A stretch of 15,032 bases of DNA, from positions 1 to 15,032 of the forward strand of contig JAFYBD010000236.1 in assembly GCA_017540385.1 (NCBI GenBank), read 5' to 3'. A program made the translations under genes and the position numbers. Of the stretch, positions 1 through 8,169 are shown piece after piece. The notes beneath the pieces are model-generated. The model saw nothing but the letters and a program-made list of their open reading frames with translations. It made no database searches and was not told the DNA's origin. The DNA is from Lentisphaeria bacterium. Lineage in GTDB: Bacteria > Verrucomicrobiota > Lentisphaeria > Victivallales > UBA1829. Every line of letters begins with the position of its first letter. Position 1 is the first letter of the stretch.

Positions 1-324
1 GAACCAGAACAGCGTGTCCGACTTCTTCGGGATCTCGGCGGAGAGCACGAGTTTCCGCCAGTCGAACGTGAGTCCGCCGAAGAAATCTGGCATCATGAAG
101 GGGTTCATGAAGGGTGCGCCGGGAATCCACGAATTCAGCGGCGGACTCGGCGGGTGCATCTTCCCGTCCGTGGTGTCTTCATCGGTTGCGGCGGGGACTT
201 TCGCTTCGGTTGCGGCAGGTTTCACATTAAGTTCGGGTTTCTGCGCGAAAACGGCGGTTGAGAGCGCTGCCGACAGGACGAGTCCCGTGAAGCAGACGGC
301 CAGGAGAGAACGGTGTCGGGTCAT
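1..324 (-). CDS. Secreted protein of unknown function (N-terminal 108 residues only)
   Basis: I do not recognise this gene. Translation from 324 leftwards gives 108 codons without a stop, and the gene runs off the window. The first 27 residues form a signal peptide: basic MTRHR, a hydrophobic core, then a TAVFA/Q cleavage site. The mature part starts with a low-complexity Lys/Ala/Thr/Pro stretch and then a segment rich in Pro, Phe and Met (about residues 55-80, including two PFM motifs). It then becomes more ordinary (FDWRKLVLSAEIPKK). The start is supported by GGAGGA at 331-336, six bases upstream. It begins 30 bases after the aldo/keto reductase stop, so the two are probably cotranscribed. 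The protein should act in the periplasm or at the surface; its role cannot be told from this fragment. Confidence 0.75.
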   Translation of the reverse strand, partial: MTRHRSLLAVCFTGLVLSAALSTAVFAQKPELNVKPAATEAKVPAATDEDTTDGKMHPPSPPLNSWIPGAPFMNPFMMPDFFGGLTFDWRKLVLSAEIPKKSDTLFWF

Positions 325-354
325 GGCGGGTCCTCCGGTGGATGGGATGAACGG

Positions 355-1293
355 TCAGAAGCGGAAGAGCTCGTCTTCCGGGAACGGGCAGTCGAACGCC
401 CCGCAGGCCTCACGCAGATTCTTCTCGCTCGAAGCGGAGAAGACCGGGATCATCTGGATGCCCGGGTAATCGGTCTGGAACCGGATGCATATCTGCGCCG
501 GAGTGAGCCCGGTTCGGGCGGAAAGCGCGTTGATCCTGTCCGAGAGCAGCCGGGTCGCGCCCGTGTCGTAGAACGAGCCCTTGAACCGTTCCGCTCCGGG
601 ATCGGAGAAGAATCCCCCGGCGAGGGCGGTATTCCCCATCACGGTCATGCCGGTGCGGCGGTGGTAGTCCGCGTAGTTGCGGTTCCACATGGCCAGCGTG
701 TCGTCCGGCATGGGATTGGTGAGGCCGACCGCGGGGTGGCAGGTGAGCTGGTCCACGCGGAAGCCGTCGAAACCGCGTTTCTGCGCGATGGCGTCGGCGG
801 CGACGAGACGCTGCACGCGCCAGTTCGAGGAGCCGTAATACCGTATCTTGCCCTGCTTGCGCGCCGTTTCGCAGGCCTCCAGCAGGGGTTCGATGGGAAT
901 CCGCATGTCGTCGCGGTGGAAGAGGTACAGGTCGATCCGGTCGGTCCCGAGCGCCGCCAGCGAAGCGTCCAGGTCGGACAGGAAGATCGACGGCGTCACG
1001 CGGTTCGCCTTCGTCGCCAGGTCGTAATGGCAGCCCTTCGAGCAGACCACGAACTTGTCGCGGTTGCCCCGGTCGCGGAAATACGCCCCGAGGGTGTGTT
1101 CGCTGCGGCGAATCTGCCCCGGAATCCAGTCGGAATAGACCGAGGCCGTGTCGATGAAATTGCCGCCGAGATCGGCGAAAAGGTCCAGCAGACGGCCGCC
1201 CTCGGTTTCATCGGGGCGCGCCCCGAGCGTCACCTGACCGTAGCAGAGGCGCGAGACCTCGAGGTCCGTTCCGTGTATCGTGATGTGCTGCAT
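355..1293 (-). CDS. Aldo/keto reductase family oxidoreductase
   Basis: This is a 312-residue cytosolic NAD(P)H-dependent oxidoreductase of the aldo/keto reductase (TIM-barrel) family, the usual length for the family. All four catalytic positions are visible: Asp48 and Tyr53 in FIDTASVYSDW, Lys86 in FVVCSKG and His126 in LYLFHRDD. The GSSNWRV segment further on fits the conserved barrel strand of the family. The frame is open back to an ATG at 1356, but those extra 21 residues are unlike the family and lie in a hairpin region, so I place the start at 1293, where typical N-terminal sequence (MQHITIHGTDLEVSRL) begins. The Shine-Dalgarno there is weak (GGGA). The substrate is unknown: it may be a sugar or a small aldehyde. 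It is probably cotranscribed with the secreted protein downstream. Confidence 0.9.
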   Translation of the reverse strand: MQHITIHGTDLEVSRLCYGQVTLGARPDETEGGRLLDLFADLGGNFIDTASVYSDWIPGQIRRSEHTLGAYFRDRGNRDKFVVCSKGCHYDLATKANRVTPSIFLSDLDASLAALGTDRIDLYLFHRDDMRIPIEPLLEACETARKQGKIRYYGSSNWRVQRLVAADAIAQKRGFDGFRVDQLTCHPAVGLTNPMPDDTLAMWNRNYADYHRRTGMTVMGNTALAGGFFSDPGAERFKGSFYDTGATRLLSDRINALSARTGLTPAQICIRFQTDYPGIQMIPVFSASSEKNLREACGAFDCPFPEDELFRF

Positions 1294-1324
1294 AGCGTGT
1301 CCCGTGGTCGGATAAAATGAATTC

Positions 1325-1354
1325 GGAGCATCCGACTGTTGAACCGGACGCTCC
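1325..1354 (-). other. 10-bp hairpin in the rubrerythrin / aldo-keto reductase spacer
   Basis: Read on the minus strand, GGAGCGUCCG (1354-1345) can pair with CGGAUGCUCC (1334-1325). This makes ten pairs, one of them G-U, around a 10-base loop. Only a short broken run of T follows, so it is not a clear intrinsic terminator. It may be a second terminator behind 1362-1384, a processing or stability element, or leader structure for the aldo/keto reductase mRNA. No convincing promoter for the reductase was found in this spacer. Confidence 0.45.
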
Positions 1355-1361
1355 ATGGAAA

Positions 1362-1384
1362 CCGGACGCCTCGGGGGCGTCCGG
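1362..1384 (-). terminator. Probable terminator after rubrerythrin
   Basis: A perfect 9-bp stem (CCGGACGCC against GGCGTCCGG) closes a 5-base loop, starting 12 bases past the rubrerythrin stop. On the minus strand it is followed only by GTTTCC, so the U-tract is poor. The strong GC stem and its position suggest it ends the operon, perhaps incompletely. Confidence 0.5.
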
Positions 1385-1396
1385 GAAATGACCGGC

Positions 1397-1930
1397 TCAG
1401 TAGTTGTCCGCTTCGATCTGGAAATAAGCCCTCGGGTGGTTGCAGACGGGGCAGACTTCCGGCGGGGTGGTCCCGATGTAGACGTGTCCGCAGTTGCGAC
1501 ATTCCCAGCGGTTTTCGCCGGTACGGACCCAGATTTCGCCGGTCTCGATGTTCGAGGCGAGCTTGCGGTAGCGTTCCTCGTGGCGCTTCTCGATGGCGGC
1601 GACGCCCTCGAACTGCGCGGCGATGTCGTTGAACCCTTCGGCGCGGGCTTCTTCGGCGAACCGCTTGTACATGTCGGTCCACTCCTCGTGCTCGCCGTCG
1701 GCCGCGGCCTTCAGGTTTTCGAGCGTGGAGTTGATGCCGCCGAGGTGCTTGAACCAGAGCTTGGCGTGTTCCTTCTCGTTGTCCGCGGTCTCCAGGAAGA
1801 ACGCGGCGATCTGCTCGAAGCCTTCCTTCTTCGCCTTGCTGGCGAAATAGGTGTATTTGTTGCGTGCCTGGGATTCGCCCGCGAATGCAAACGCGAGGTT
1901 CTTTTCGGTCTTGCTGCCTTTGAGGTCCAT
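1397..1930 (-). CDS. rbr: Rubrerythrin
   Basis: This 177-residue protein has the classic rubrerythrin layout. An N-terminal ferritin-like four-helix domain carries the di-iron ligands: the Glu19 region (GESQAR), Glu52 and His55 in NEKEH, and a second-half motif in AAIEKRHEERY. A C-terminal rubredoxin domain holds a Cys4 iron site at Cys144, Cys147, Cys160 and Cys163 (CRNCG and CPVC). Rubrerythrins reduce hydrogen peroxide in the cytosol of anaerobes and microaerophiles, taking electrons through the rubredoxin domain. An AAAGGAAC-type ribosome site lies upstream of the ATG at 1930. It begins 57 bases after the second ExbD stop. No promoter was clear in that gap, so it may be the last gene of the ExbB/ExbD transcript or have a weak promoter of its own. 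Confidence 0.97.
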   Translation of the reverse strand: MDLKGSKTEKNLAFAFAGESQARNKYTYFASKAKKEGFEQIAAFFLETADNEKEHAKLWFKHLGGINSTLENLKAAADGEHEEWTDMYKRFAEEARAEGFNDIAAQFEGVAAIEKRHEERYRKLASNIETGEIWVRTGENRWECRNCGHVYIGTTPPEVCPVCNHPRAYFQIEADNY

Positions 1931-1987
1931 GATATGGTTCCTTTCTTTATGGAAAGTTTGGGATTGGGTTCGGTCGGGGGAAACGGA

Positions 1988-2536
1988 TCAGCGACGGACG
2001 CGCACCGGGGGCGGGTCCGGGACGAACGGCACGACCTTGTCGACGAGCTGGCGGGAGTTCAGTCCGAGTTCGCTGCACAGGTCGAGCACGCGGATGAGCT
2101 TCCGGTACTTCACGTTCGGGTCGCACTTGATGATGATCGTGGAGTTCGCGTCGGCCTTCGCGACGGCTTCGAGGCGTTCGCGGAGCCGGGATATCTCCAT
2201 CGGGGCGGAGCCGTTGAACGAATAATACAGCCGTTCGTCCTTCAGCACCTCGTTCGGGTCGTCCCGGTCGCTCAGCGCGGAGAGCCGGGCGTCGATCTCG
2301 TCGATGTTGTCGCGCGAATACTTGTCGACGTCGATGGTGATCGGGATCAGCGGGTCGGCGGCCGGGGTCGACATGTCGGGGGCCGGCAGCTCCACGTTGA
2401 TCATGACCTCCTCGGTGATCGGCTTCTGCGTGACGAGGAAGAAGATGAGGAGCAGGAAGACGACGTCGATCATGCTGGAGAGCGGGAAACTGGCGTCCGG
2501 CGGCGGGTTGAGCTTGAGTTGGGATTGTCTGGCCAT
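1988..2536 (-). CDS. exbD: ExbD/TolR-family biopolymer transport protein (long form)
   Basis: This is a 182-residue member of the ExbD/TolR family. It has a short cytoplasmic N-terminus, one membrane helix at about residues 20-38 (SSMIDVVFLLLIFFLV) with the conserved proton-path aspartate at Asp24, and a periplasmic domain. It is about 40 residues longer than its neighbour. The extra part is a charged stretch of about residues 65-110, rich in Asp, Glu and Arg, before a C-terminal fold with IIIKCDPNVKYRKLIRVLDLC, which matches the usual ExbD end. ExbD proteins work with an ExbB pentamer to turn proton flow into motion. The start lies 9 bases after the stop of the other ExbD gene, so translation is probably coupled. 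The C-terminal tail is Pro/Arg-rich. Confidence 0.95.
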   Translation of the reverse strand: MARQSQLKLNPPPDASFPLSSMIDVVFLLLIFFLVTQKPITEEVMINVELPAPDMSTPAADPLIPITIDVDKYSRDNIDEIDARLSALSDRDDPNEVLKDERLYYSFNGSAPMEISRLRERLEAVAKADANSTIIIKCDPNVKYRKLIRVLDLCSELGLNSRQLVDKVVPFVPDPPPVRVRR

Positions 2537-2545
2537 GCGGTCACC

Positions 2546-2971
2546 TCATTCCTGCATTCCGGCCAGGCTGACCTTGTACAGCCCGGTCTTTTTGATCGCG
2601 TCGAGGACCTTCATGCCGTAGTAATACTGCACCTGACGGTCGCCGCGGATCACGATGGGGATCGACATCGGGTCCGGGGTCGTCCGCTTCACGTCCTCCA
2701 GCAGGGCCGTGAGCTGGTCGGCGGAGATCGGGCGTCCGCCGATGTTCATGGAGCCGTCCATCCGCAGATTGATGGTGATCGTGCGGGGGTCCTGCTTCAC
2801 GACGGGGCGGCCGTTGGGGGCGTCGGCGAGGAGGACGCTCTCGTCCTGCATGTCCTTGTCGAGCGTGGCTGTGACGATGAAGAAGATGATGAGGAGGAAG
2901 ACGATGTCGATCATGCTGGAGATCGGCACCGACGCGGCTTCCTCGCTGAAGAGTCTGTTTTTCTTGGCCAT
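2546..2971 (-). CDS. exbD: ExbD/TolR-family biopolymer transport protein (short form)
   Basis: This 141-residue protein has the usual ExbD length. A cytoplasmic N-terminus (MAKKNRLFSEEAASVP) leads into a membrane helix at about residues 17-35 (ISSMIDIVFLLIIFFIV) with the proton-coupling Asp22. A periplasmic domain follows and ends in the typical RGDRQVQYYYGMKVLDAIKKTGLYKVSL block. It should pair with the ExbB homologue encoded 39 bases upstream. Two unequal ExbD genes behind one ExbB suggest that the motor holds a mixed ExbD dimer, or that the two copies serve different partners; this is inference. The ATG is the only good start, since the conserved N-terminal helix follows almost at once. 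Confidence 0.96.
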   Translation of the reverse strand: MAKKNRLFSEEAASVPISSMIDIVFLLIIFFIVTATLDKDMQDESVLLADAPNGRPVVKQDPRTITINLRMDGSMNIGGRPISADQLTALLEDVKRTTPDPMSIPIVIRGDRQVQYYYGMKVLDAIKKTGLYKVSLAGMQE

Positions 2972-3010
2972 GGGGCTGTGCTCCTGGGGTCGCGGTCGCG
3001 GGGACCTGGG

Positions 3011-3766
3011 TCACTCTTCCTTCACTTCGGCGTTTTTCAGCGTGTTGATGAGCTCGTAGGTCATGGCCTCCATCATCAGGATGATCTTGGAGGCGTTGTT
3101 CTTGATGAACGTGAAAGCGAGGATGGCGGGAACCGCGATGAAGAGGCCGACGGCCGTGGTGTACAGGGCCGAGGAGATCGACTGCGCGAGCGCGGCGGTC
3201 TGGGCGGCGCCCTTCACCGTGCCGAGGCTGCCGAACGCCGACACCATGCCGGTCACGGTGCCCATGAGTCCGAACATCGGCGCGAGCTGGCCGCAGAGGT
3301 TCAGGTAATTCACGCGCTGCATCAGCTTCTCGGTCTCGATGCTCGCCTGGGAGGACACGGAATCGAGCACCACGTCGTACCCCTCGGTGATGCTGTTGAA
3401 CCCGGACATGAGGATGTTCGAGAGCGGGCCGGGGGTGGCTTCGCAGGCTTCCATGGCGGCTCCGAGGTCGCCTTCGGCCAGGGAGTTCTTCACGGTCTCG
3501 ATCAGGTCGGCGGGCATGATCTTCACGGCGCGGATGCACAGGCACGAGTCGATGATTAGCGCCAGCGTGGCCAGCGAGGTCAGGAATATCATGAGCCACA
3601 CGATCAAGTCCATGGCGGTGCCGCCGAACACCACGGAGAGAAAACTGGTGCCGCCTTTCGCCGGTTCTTCGGCGGCTTCCTGGGCGTAAGCGGGCATGGC
3701 GAGGAGGAGACCTGCGGCAGTGACGGCCAGCGAAGTCAGGACGGCCGGGATACGTTTGGTTGTCAT
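3011..3766 (-). CDS. exbB: MotA/TolQ/ExbB proton-channel family protein
   Basis: This 251-residue inner-membrane protein is the proton-channel partner of the two ExbD proteins. An N-terminal signal peptide ends in AYA/Q at residue 28. Three membrane helices follow at about 52-78, 155-178 and 203-221. A cytoplasmic region between the first two carries the family's helical linker. The second and third helices hold the family hallmarks QLAPMFGLMGTVTGM (160-174) and ALYTTAVGLFIAVP (200-213). The frame is open to an ATG at 3802. I prefer 3766 because AGAAGGAA lies nine bases before it and the signal peptide then starts with a normal basic stretch (MTTKR). The extra 12 residues from 3802 would spoil that signal. 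The cleavable leader is seen in several ExbB relatives but not in E. coli ExbB. Confidence 0.95.
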   Translation of the reverse strand: MTTKRIPAVLTSLAVTAAGLLLAMPAYAQEAAEEPAKGGTSFLSVVFGGTAMDLIVWLMIFLTSLATLALIIDSCLCIRAVKIMPADLIETVKNSLAEGDLGAAMEACEATPGPLSNILMSGFNSITEGYDVVLDSVSSQASIETEKLMQRVNYLNLCGQLAPMFGLMGTVTGMVSAFGSLGTVKGAAQTAALAQSISSALYTTAVGLFIAVPAILAFTFIKNNASKIILMMEAMTYELINTLKNAEVKEE

Positions 3767-3821
3767 ATATGCGATTCCTTCTGTGTTGAAATTGATTGAC
3801 ATGATTCCGGGGGGTGCGGGG

Positions 3822-4643
3822 TCAGAGCTGCTTGGCGTAGGAGCTCGTCGGGTAGTCTTTCTTGAGCTTGTCGGCGAAGAGTTTCGCGCGGGCGTCGTTC
3901 AGGGTCGTGAGGGTCTGGTAGGCGCGGAACGTGGCCTCGGCGGCGCGAGTGGATTTCGGGAAGAGCAGACTGACCTGGGCGTAGGCGTTGAACGCGTCGC
4001 GGCGGTCGTCCTGCGAATTCGTCTCGGTGGCCCGTGCGGAGAGGATGTCGCCCCGGGCGAAGAGCGCGCTCACTGCGGCCGCGTCGCCGGCGTACATCAT
4101 CTTCTTGGAGAGCTCGAGGCCCTTGTCCCACGCCTTGATCCCGGCGTAGAATTTGATGAGCAGTTCGTATGCCGCGCTCAAATCCGCCTCGTTGCGGGGG
4201 CTCGCGTTCGCGTAATCCTTCAGCGGTTCGAGGACCTTGATGGCCTCGGACTGCTTGCCCGCGCCGTCGAGCGCTTCCGCCTGACGGAGCTTGCAGTAGG
4301 GTTCCCAGCCGAGCGGGCCCCAGGACTTCACCGCGGCCGCGAAAGCCGTGGCGGCCTCGTCGTATTTCTTGTCCTCCAGGAGCTTGTCGGCCTTCTTCAC
4401 GTCGTCCGGTTTCGGCACCCAGGCCCAGCGGACCTGGTTCTTGCGGATCTGGAGTTTCGGGGAGCCGTCCCTGGTGGATTCGGCGTAACGGTAGTCGCCG
4501 CTCTGGGTGAGTTCCACCAGGGCGGCGCGGATCTCCTCGCCGTCGGTCTTCATGATGACCGGCCTGGCGGCAGCGGTCTGGGCGGCGAGCTGAACTGCCG
4601 CCAGCAGGAGTCCTCCGGTCAGGAGCGTCGTGAGATGTTTCAT
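3822..4643 (-). CDS. Secreted small TPR protein with N-terminal beta-rich domain
   Basis: This 273-residue protein has a clear signal peptide (residues 1-26, ending TAAA/R). A short beta-rich segment follows at about residues 27-72, with the pattern of a small barrel (MKTDGEEIRAALVEL, then KLQIRKNQVRWAWVP). The rest is helical repeats of TPR type, for example KADKLLEDKKYDEAATAFAA, QSEAIKVLEPLKDYA, RDAFNAYAQVSLLFPKS and a last pair ending DYPTSSYAKQL. No catalytic motif is seen. It should sit in the periplasm as a protein-binding scaffold. AGGTAA stands a few bases before the ATG. It starts 30 bases after the large TPR gene and is followed by exbB 55 bases on, so it is firmly inside the operon. 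A functional link to the ExbB/ExbD motor is inferred from this position. Confidence 0.85.
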   Translation of the reverse strand: MKHLTTLLTGGLLLAAVQLAAQTAAARPVIMKTDGEEIRAALVELTQSGDYRYAESTRDGSPKLQIRKNQVRWAWVPKPDDVKKADKLLEDKKYDEAATAFAAAVKSWGPLGWEPYCKLRQAEALDGAGKQSEAIKVLEPLKDYANASPRNEADLSAAYELLIKFYAGIKAWDKGLELSKKMMYAGDAAAVSALFARGDILSARATETNSQDDRRDAFNAYAQVSLLFPKSTRAAEATFRAYQTLTTLNDARAKLFADKLKKDYPTSSYAKQL

Positions 4644-4673
4644 CGTGTTACCTCGCAGTATGGATAAGTTCGA

Positions 4674-7600
4674 TCATTGTGCCTGGGATTGCGGCAGGGA
4701 GCCGATGGCGTCGGCGTATTTCCCGCCGGGGAAGTGTTTGCGGTACTTCGCGACCATGCGGTCGCGTTCCTCGTCTTTGCCGAGCAGCGCGGCCGTGTAG
4801 GCGGTGCGGTAGACGGCCTGCTCGATCCACTGCTGGGCGGCGGAGTCGATCTCGGGTTCTTTTTCAGTATCCTGTTCCGCTCCGGATTCGGCGGATTCGC
4901 CGTTCTCGTCGTCCTCCGGGAACGCCGTGGCTGCGACGATGCTGAAGCACGCGTACGCCTTGTTGATCGCGTCGGATTTGAGGAAGGATTCGCCGGTCAG
5001 GACCTGGGCCTTGTCGTACAGCGCGAAATTGCCGGTCTGGTTCGCCCGGACGGAAATCTTCGCCAGCTCGGCTCTCGCCTCGTCGCCGCGTCCCTGGAGT
5101 TCGCGGACCTCGGCCATCGCGAAACGCATGTCGTAGAAATACGGCGAATCGCTCTCGAGGAGTTCGATCTTCTCCAGTTCGGCGACGGCCTTGTCGTACT
5201 GCCCGGCCTTCGTCGCGGCGCGCCCGGCGTCCAGGTGGATGCGCTGTTCCAGACGGGACACGGCGGTCTTCGCGGCCTCCCGGTCGGATTTCAGTTCGGC
5301 GGCGCGCTGCGGGGAGAACCAGTCGTCGAGCTTCGGATCGCGGATGGCCATTTCGAGGCGTTCGCTCACGTTCAGCGCGAGTTCGGCGGCGTGTTTCGCC
5401 AGCGACTCGTCGGGGCACTGGGGGAGCGTGGAGGCGATCCAGCGCAGATTGGTAATGGAGAGGTTCTTCGCCTGCTCCCCGGCGAAAAGCTGGTCGAAGA
5501 GGTTCAGCGCGCGGCTGTAATTGCCTGCGGTGTAGAGCGTGCGCGCCAGCACGTACTGGGCGTTCTTCGCTTCCTCGGACTCGGGGTAACGCGTCACCAG
5601 CGACGTCAGCACCTTCTGGGCTTCGCTGTCGCGCCCCATGTCCATGTGGATGATCCCCACGCGCATGAGGTAGGCCGAGGCCAGCGGATCGTCCTGATGC
5701 TTCCGCACGAACGTCTCGAACTCGGCGATCGCGGTGTCGCGTTTGCCCGCGCCGTCGTACAGCCACGGCAGCAGGGAATCCGCGCGGCGGACGACCTTCT
5801 CGACCTCGGGCGAATCCGCCACGGAAGCGTATTTGCCGCCCTTGTTCAGCTCGGCGCGGAATTTCAATATCTCATCGGCCGCGTCGCCGTACAGCGAAGC
5901 GGCTTTCGCCTTCAGTTTGTCGGCCTTGTCCAGCAGGAGCGGGTCGCCTGCGGCCTCGTCGCGGATGGTCGCGGCGCGTTCGGCCAGCCGGTCGGCTTCG
6001 CGGGACAGCATTTCGGCGGCGATCTCCTGTGCGACGGCTGCGACTTTGAGCGAGCTCGGCCCGAAGGCGATGAACTGTTTCAGCGTCTCGGCCGCGCCCT
6101 CGTAATCGTCCTGCATGGCCAGGCAGTCGGCGTACTTCAGGTACGCCTCGTCCGTGAGCTCGGGATTGTTGCCGAAATTCTCCATGATGATCTTGTACGA
6201 AGACGCCGCGGAGTCGATCTCCGCCTGCCATGCCTTGCGGAGCGCGGCGCGTTCGGCAGGATCGTTCGAGGCGTTCAGACGCGTCCCGATGCGGCTGGCG
6301 GAGTTCAGGTGTTCGCGCGCTACGCGGAGCGACACGACGCCCGCGTAGGGGTTCAGCAGGTCGATCGCCAGCAGCATCCGGTAGAGCGTGAGCGCATCGC
6401 CCTTCAGCTGCGCGGCCTTCGTCGCGTCGGATTCCGAACCGGCGAGCTTCCACAGCACATGGCCGGCGTTCAGCAGCCCGGTGGACACGAAATCGTCCAG
6501 CGGCAGCAGCGAGATGTAGCCGCCCAGGATGACCGCGTTCATCGAATCGCCCTGGTAGGCGTAGGAGAGCATCAGGCGGTTCACCAGCTCGGAGAGGCCG
6601 GGAGTATAACGCGACGCCGTGCGCTGAAGCACGGGCAGGAGTTCGTCCACGACCAGATTGTACTGGCGGCTCGCGTAGTTCTGTTCGGCCCAGGCGGAAA
6701 CAAGCGTGGAGGAATCGGCCATTTCGGGGGCCTGCACGCGCGAGAATTCCGACTGGTAGGTGCTGCGTTTGTCTGGGTCGATCGCCATCGCGCTCTCCGT
6801 GGCCTGTTTGAAGTCGCGGTAGGCGGCCGGAGCGTCGCGGAACTGCGGATAGTATTTGCACAGCTTGCCGAGGTACTTGAACGCCCGGCGGTAATAGATC
6901 ACGGCCTGTTTCTTCAGGTCGGAGCTCTTCTTCTCGTTCGCGGCGGCTTCGGTCCGTTCCGCGAGCGCCAGGTAGGAACGCCCCGTCCAGAATTTCGCGT
7001 CGGCGGCGGGCGATTCGCTCTTGCGGCCGTCCTTCTCCAGCGCCTCGTCGGACGCCTCGAAGAGGTCGGGATAACGCCGCACTTCCTCGCCTGCCTCCTC
7101 GTATTCGCCGAGCAGGTAGAAGCAGCGCAGTATCTGCGCCGTGGCATAGGCGGTCAGCATGTCCTGTCCACCCCACTGGATGTCGTGGAAATCCACGCAG
7201 ACGGACAGCACGGAGGTCTGCCAGTCGTTCGGGTCGACCTTATGCAGGCGCTGCTTGTCGGAGGAGTTCCACTTGTCGCGGTTTCTGACCTCGCCGGAGG
7301 TCTTCTTGCGCGCGAGTTCGAGCTCCTCGATCCGCATGACGCGGTCGAGATCCATGCCCAGCTGTTCGCCGAGCAGTTTGTAGGTCTCGGTCCTCTGCCG
7401 GACGTTCTCGTTGTAATTGCCCTTGTTGTTCACCACGGCGTCGGTCAGCTCTGCGGCGCGTTTCTGCAGCCGCGTGAGCTCGGACTGCTTGGTGCGGTCT
7501 TTCATGAGTTCGGCGGCGCGGCGCTGATACGACGCGAGCTCGCGCTGTTCGGCGCGGCGGTTGTTTTCCGCCGTATTGAGCTGGAGCAGCGCCTTGGTGT

Positions 7601-8132
7601 ACAGTGCGGCGCGCTTGTCGGAGACGGAGCCGCGGCTCCAGTCCATCAGATCGGAGGCGTCCTTGTCGCGCCCTTCCTGGTAATAGATGTTCAGCAGCGC
7701 CGTGAGGGGGCGTTCGTAGTCCGCGGGGTCGAGTTTCCGCTCCCTGAGGTGACGGTACATCTCCTCGAGGGGCTTCAGGGCGCTCTGGTTGTCCTTCTTC
7801 AGAAAATAATACACGCCGAGCGCGCCGAGGGACTGATAATACGCCGGGTCGGTCTTCGGGATGCCCGCGATGATCTTCTGCGCTTCCTCGTTCCGGCCGG
7901 AATTGAGGTAGGTTTCGGCGAGCTGGACCCGGTAGAAATTCGCCATGTCCCTGTTCTTGTTCTCAGCAAGGCGTTCCTCCAGGAACCGCGTGGAGAAATC
8001 GACCAGGCCCATGGAGTTGAGCTCCCGGGAATACGTCAGGTCGCGTTTCACGGAGGCGGTCTGAGCCGACGCGACGGCTGCGGTAAAGGCCAGGAGGGCG
8101 GTCATCGCCAGGTATTTTGATCGAAACGGCAT
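4674..8132 (-). CDS. Very large secreted TPR-repeat protein
   Basis: This is a 1152-residue exported protein made almost wholly of helical repeats. The signal peptide is residues 1-23 (core MTALLAFTAAV, site ASA/Q). TPR-like units follow along the length, for example FYRVQLAETYLNSGRNEEAQ, DEAYLKYADCLAMQDDYEGA, AYLMRVGIIHMDMGRDSEAQ and YVLARTLYTAGNYSRALNLF. A charged, coiled-coil-like insert lies at about residues 187-235. An acidic spacer (DDENGESAESGAEQD) comes shortly before the C-terminal repeats. No enzyme motif is visible. The start at 8132 has GGAG five bases upstream and gives a normal signal peptide. An ATG at 8162 in the same frame has no such site. As first gene of the exbB/exbD transcript it is the best candidate for the periplasmic partner of the motor. 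A YbgF/CpoB-like or BamD-like role is possible but unproven. Confidence 0.9.
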   Translation of the reverse strand: MPFRSKYLAMTALLAFTAAVASAQTASVKRDLTYSRELNSMGLVDFSTRFLEERLAENKNRDMANFYRVQLAETYLNSGRNEEAQKIIAGIPKTDPAYYQSLGALGVYYFLKKDNQSALKPLEEMYRHLRERKLDPADYERPLTALLNIYYQEGRDKDASDLMDWSRGSVSDKRAALYTKALLQLNTAENNRRAEQRELASYQRRAAELMKDRTKQSELTRLQKRAAELTDAVVNNKGNYNENVRQRTETYKLLGEQLGMDLDRVMRIEELELARKKTSGEVRNRDKWNSSDKQRLHKVDPNDWQTSVLSVCVDFHDIQWGGQDMLTAYATAQILRCFYLLGEYEEAGEEVRRYPDLFEASDEALEKDGRKSESPAADAKFWTGRSYLALAERTEAAANEKKSSDLKKQAVIYYRRAFKYLGKLCKYYPQFRDAPAAYRDFKQATESAMAIDPDKRSTYQSEFSRVQAPEMADSSTLVSAWAEQNYASRQYNLVVDELLPVLQRTASRYTPGLSELVNRLMLSYAYQGDSMNAVILGGYISLLPLDDFVSTGLLNAGHVLWKLAGSESDATKAAQLKGDALTLYRMLLAIDLLNPYAGVVSLRVAREHLNSASRIGTRLNASNDPAERAALRKAWQAEIDSAASSYKIIMENFGNNPELTDEAYLKYADCLAMQDDYEGAAETLKQFIAFGPSSLKVAAVAQEIAAEMLSREADRLAERAATIRDEAAGDPLLLDKADKLKAKAASLYGDAADEILKFRAELNKGGKYASVADSPEVEKVVRRADSLLPWLYDGAGKRDTAIAEFETFVRKHQDDPLASAYLMRVGIIHMDMGRDSEAQKVLTSLVTRYPESEEAKNAQYVLARTLYTAGNYSRALNLFDQLFAGEQAKNLSITNLRWIASTLPQCPDESLAKHAAELALNVSERLEMAIRDPKLDDWFSPQRAAELKSDREAAKTAVSRLEQRIHLDAGRAATKAGQYDKAVAELEKIELLESDSPYFYDMRFAMAEVRELQGRGDEARAELAKISVRANQTGNFALYDKAQVLTGESFLKSDAINKAYACFSIVAATAFPEDDENGESAESGAEQDTEKEPEIDSAAQQWIEQAVYRTAYTAALLGKDEERDRMVAKYRKHFPGGKYADAIGSLPQSQAQ

Positions 8133-8169
8133 AGGGGCTCCGTTGAGTTCATTTTGATACATTTCGTCC

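Noticed and set aside
313..1320. Open frame of 335 codons on the plus strand
   Set aside because: It is antisense to the aldo/keto reductase, which has all four catalytic residues.
1355..3559. Open frame of 734 codons on the plus strand
   Set aside because: It runs antisense through rubrerythrin, both exbD genes and part of exbB, all certain genes. Its product is a low-complexity Asp/Glu/His/Arg mix.
4677..8120. Open frame of 1147 codons on the plus strand opposite the large TPR gene
   Set aside because: The minus frame has a signal peptide, ribosome site, promoter and TPR repeats. The plus product is Arg/Val/Gly/His-rich with no domain, as expected when GC-rich codons avoid TTA, CTA and TCA.
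8133..8162. Upstream ATG at 8162 as start of the large TPR protein
   Set aside because: It has no Shine-Dalgarno and would put ten polar residues before the signal peptide. The ATG at 8132 has GGAG at good spacing.
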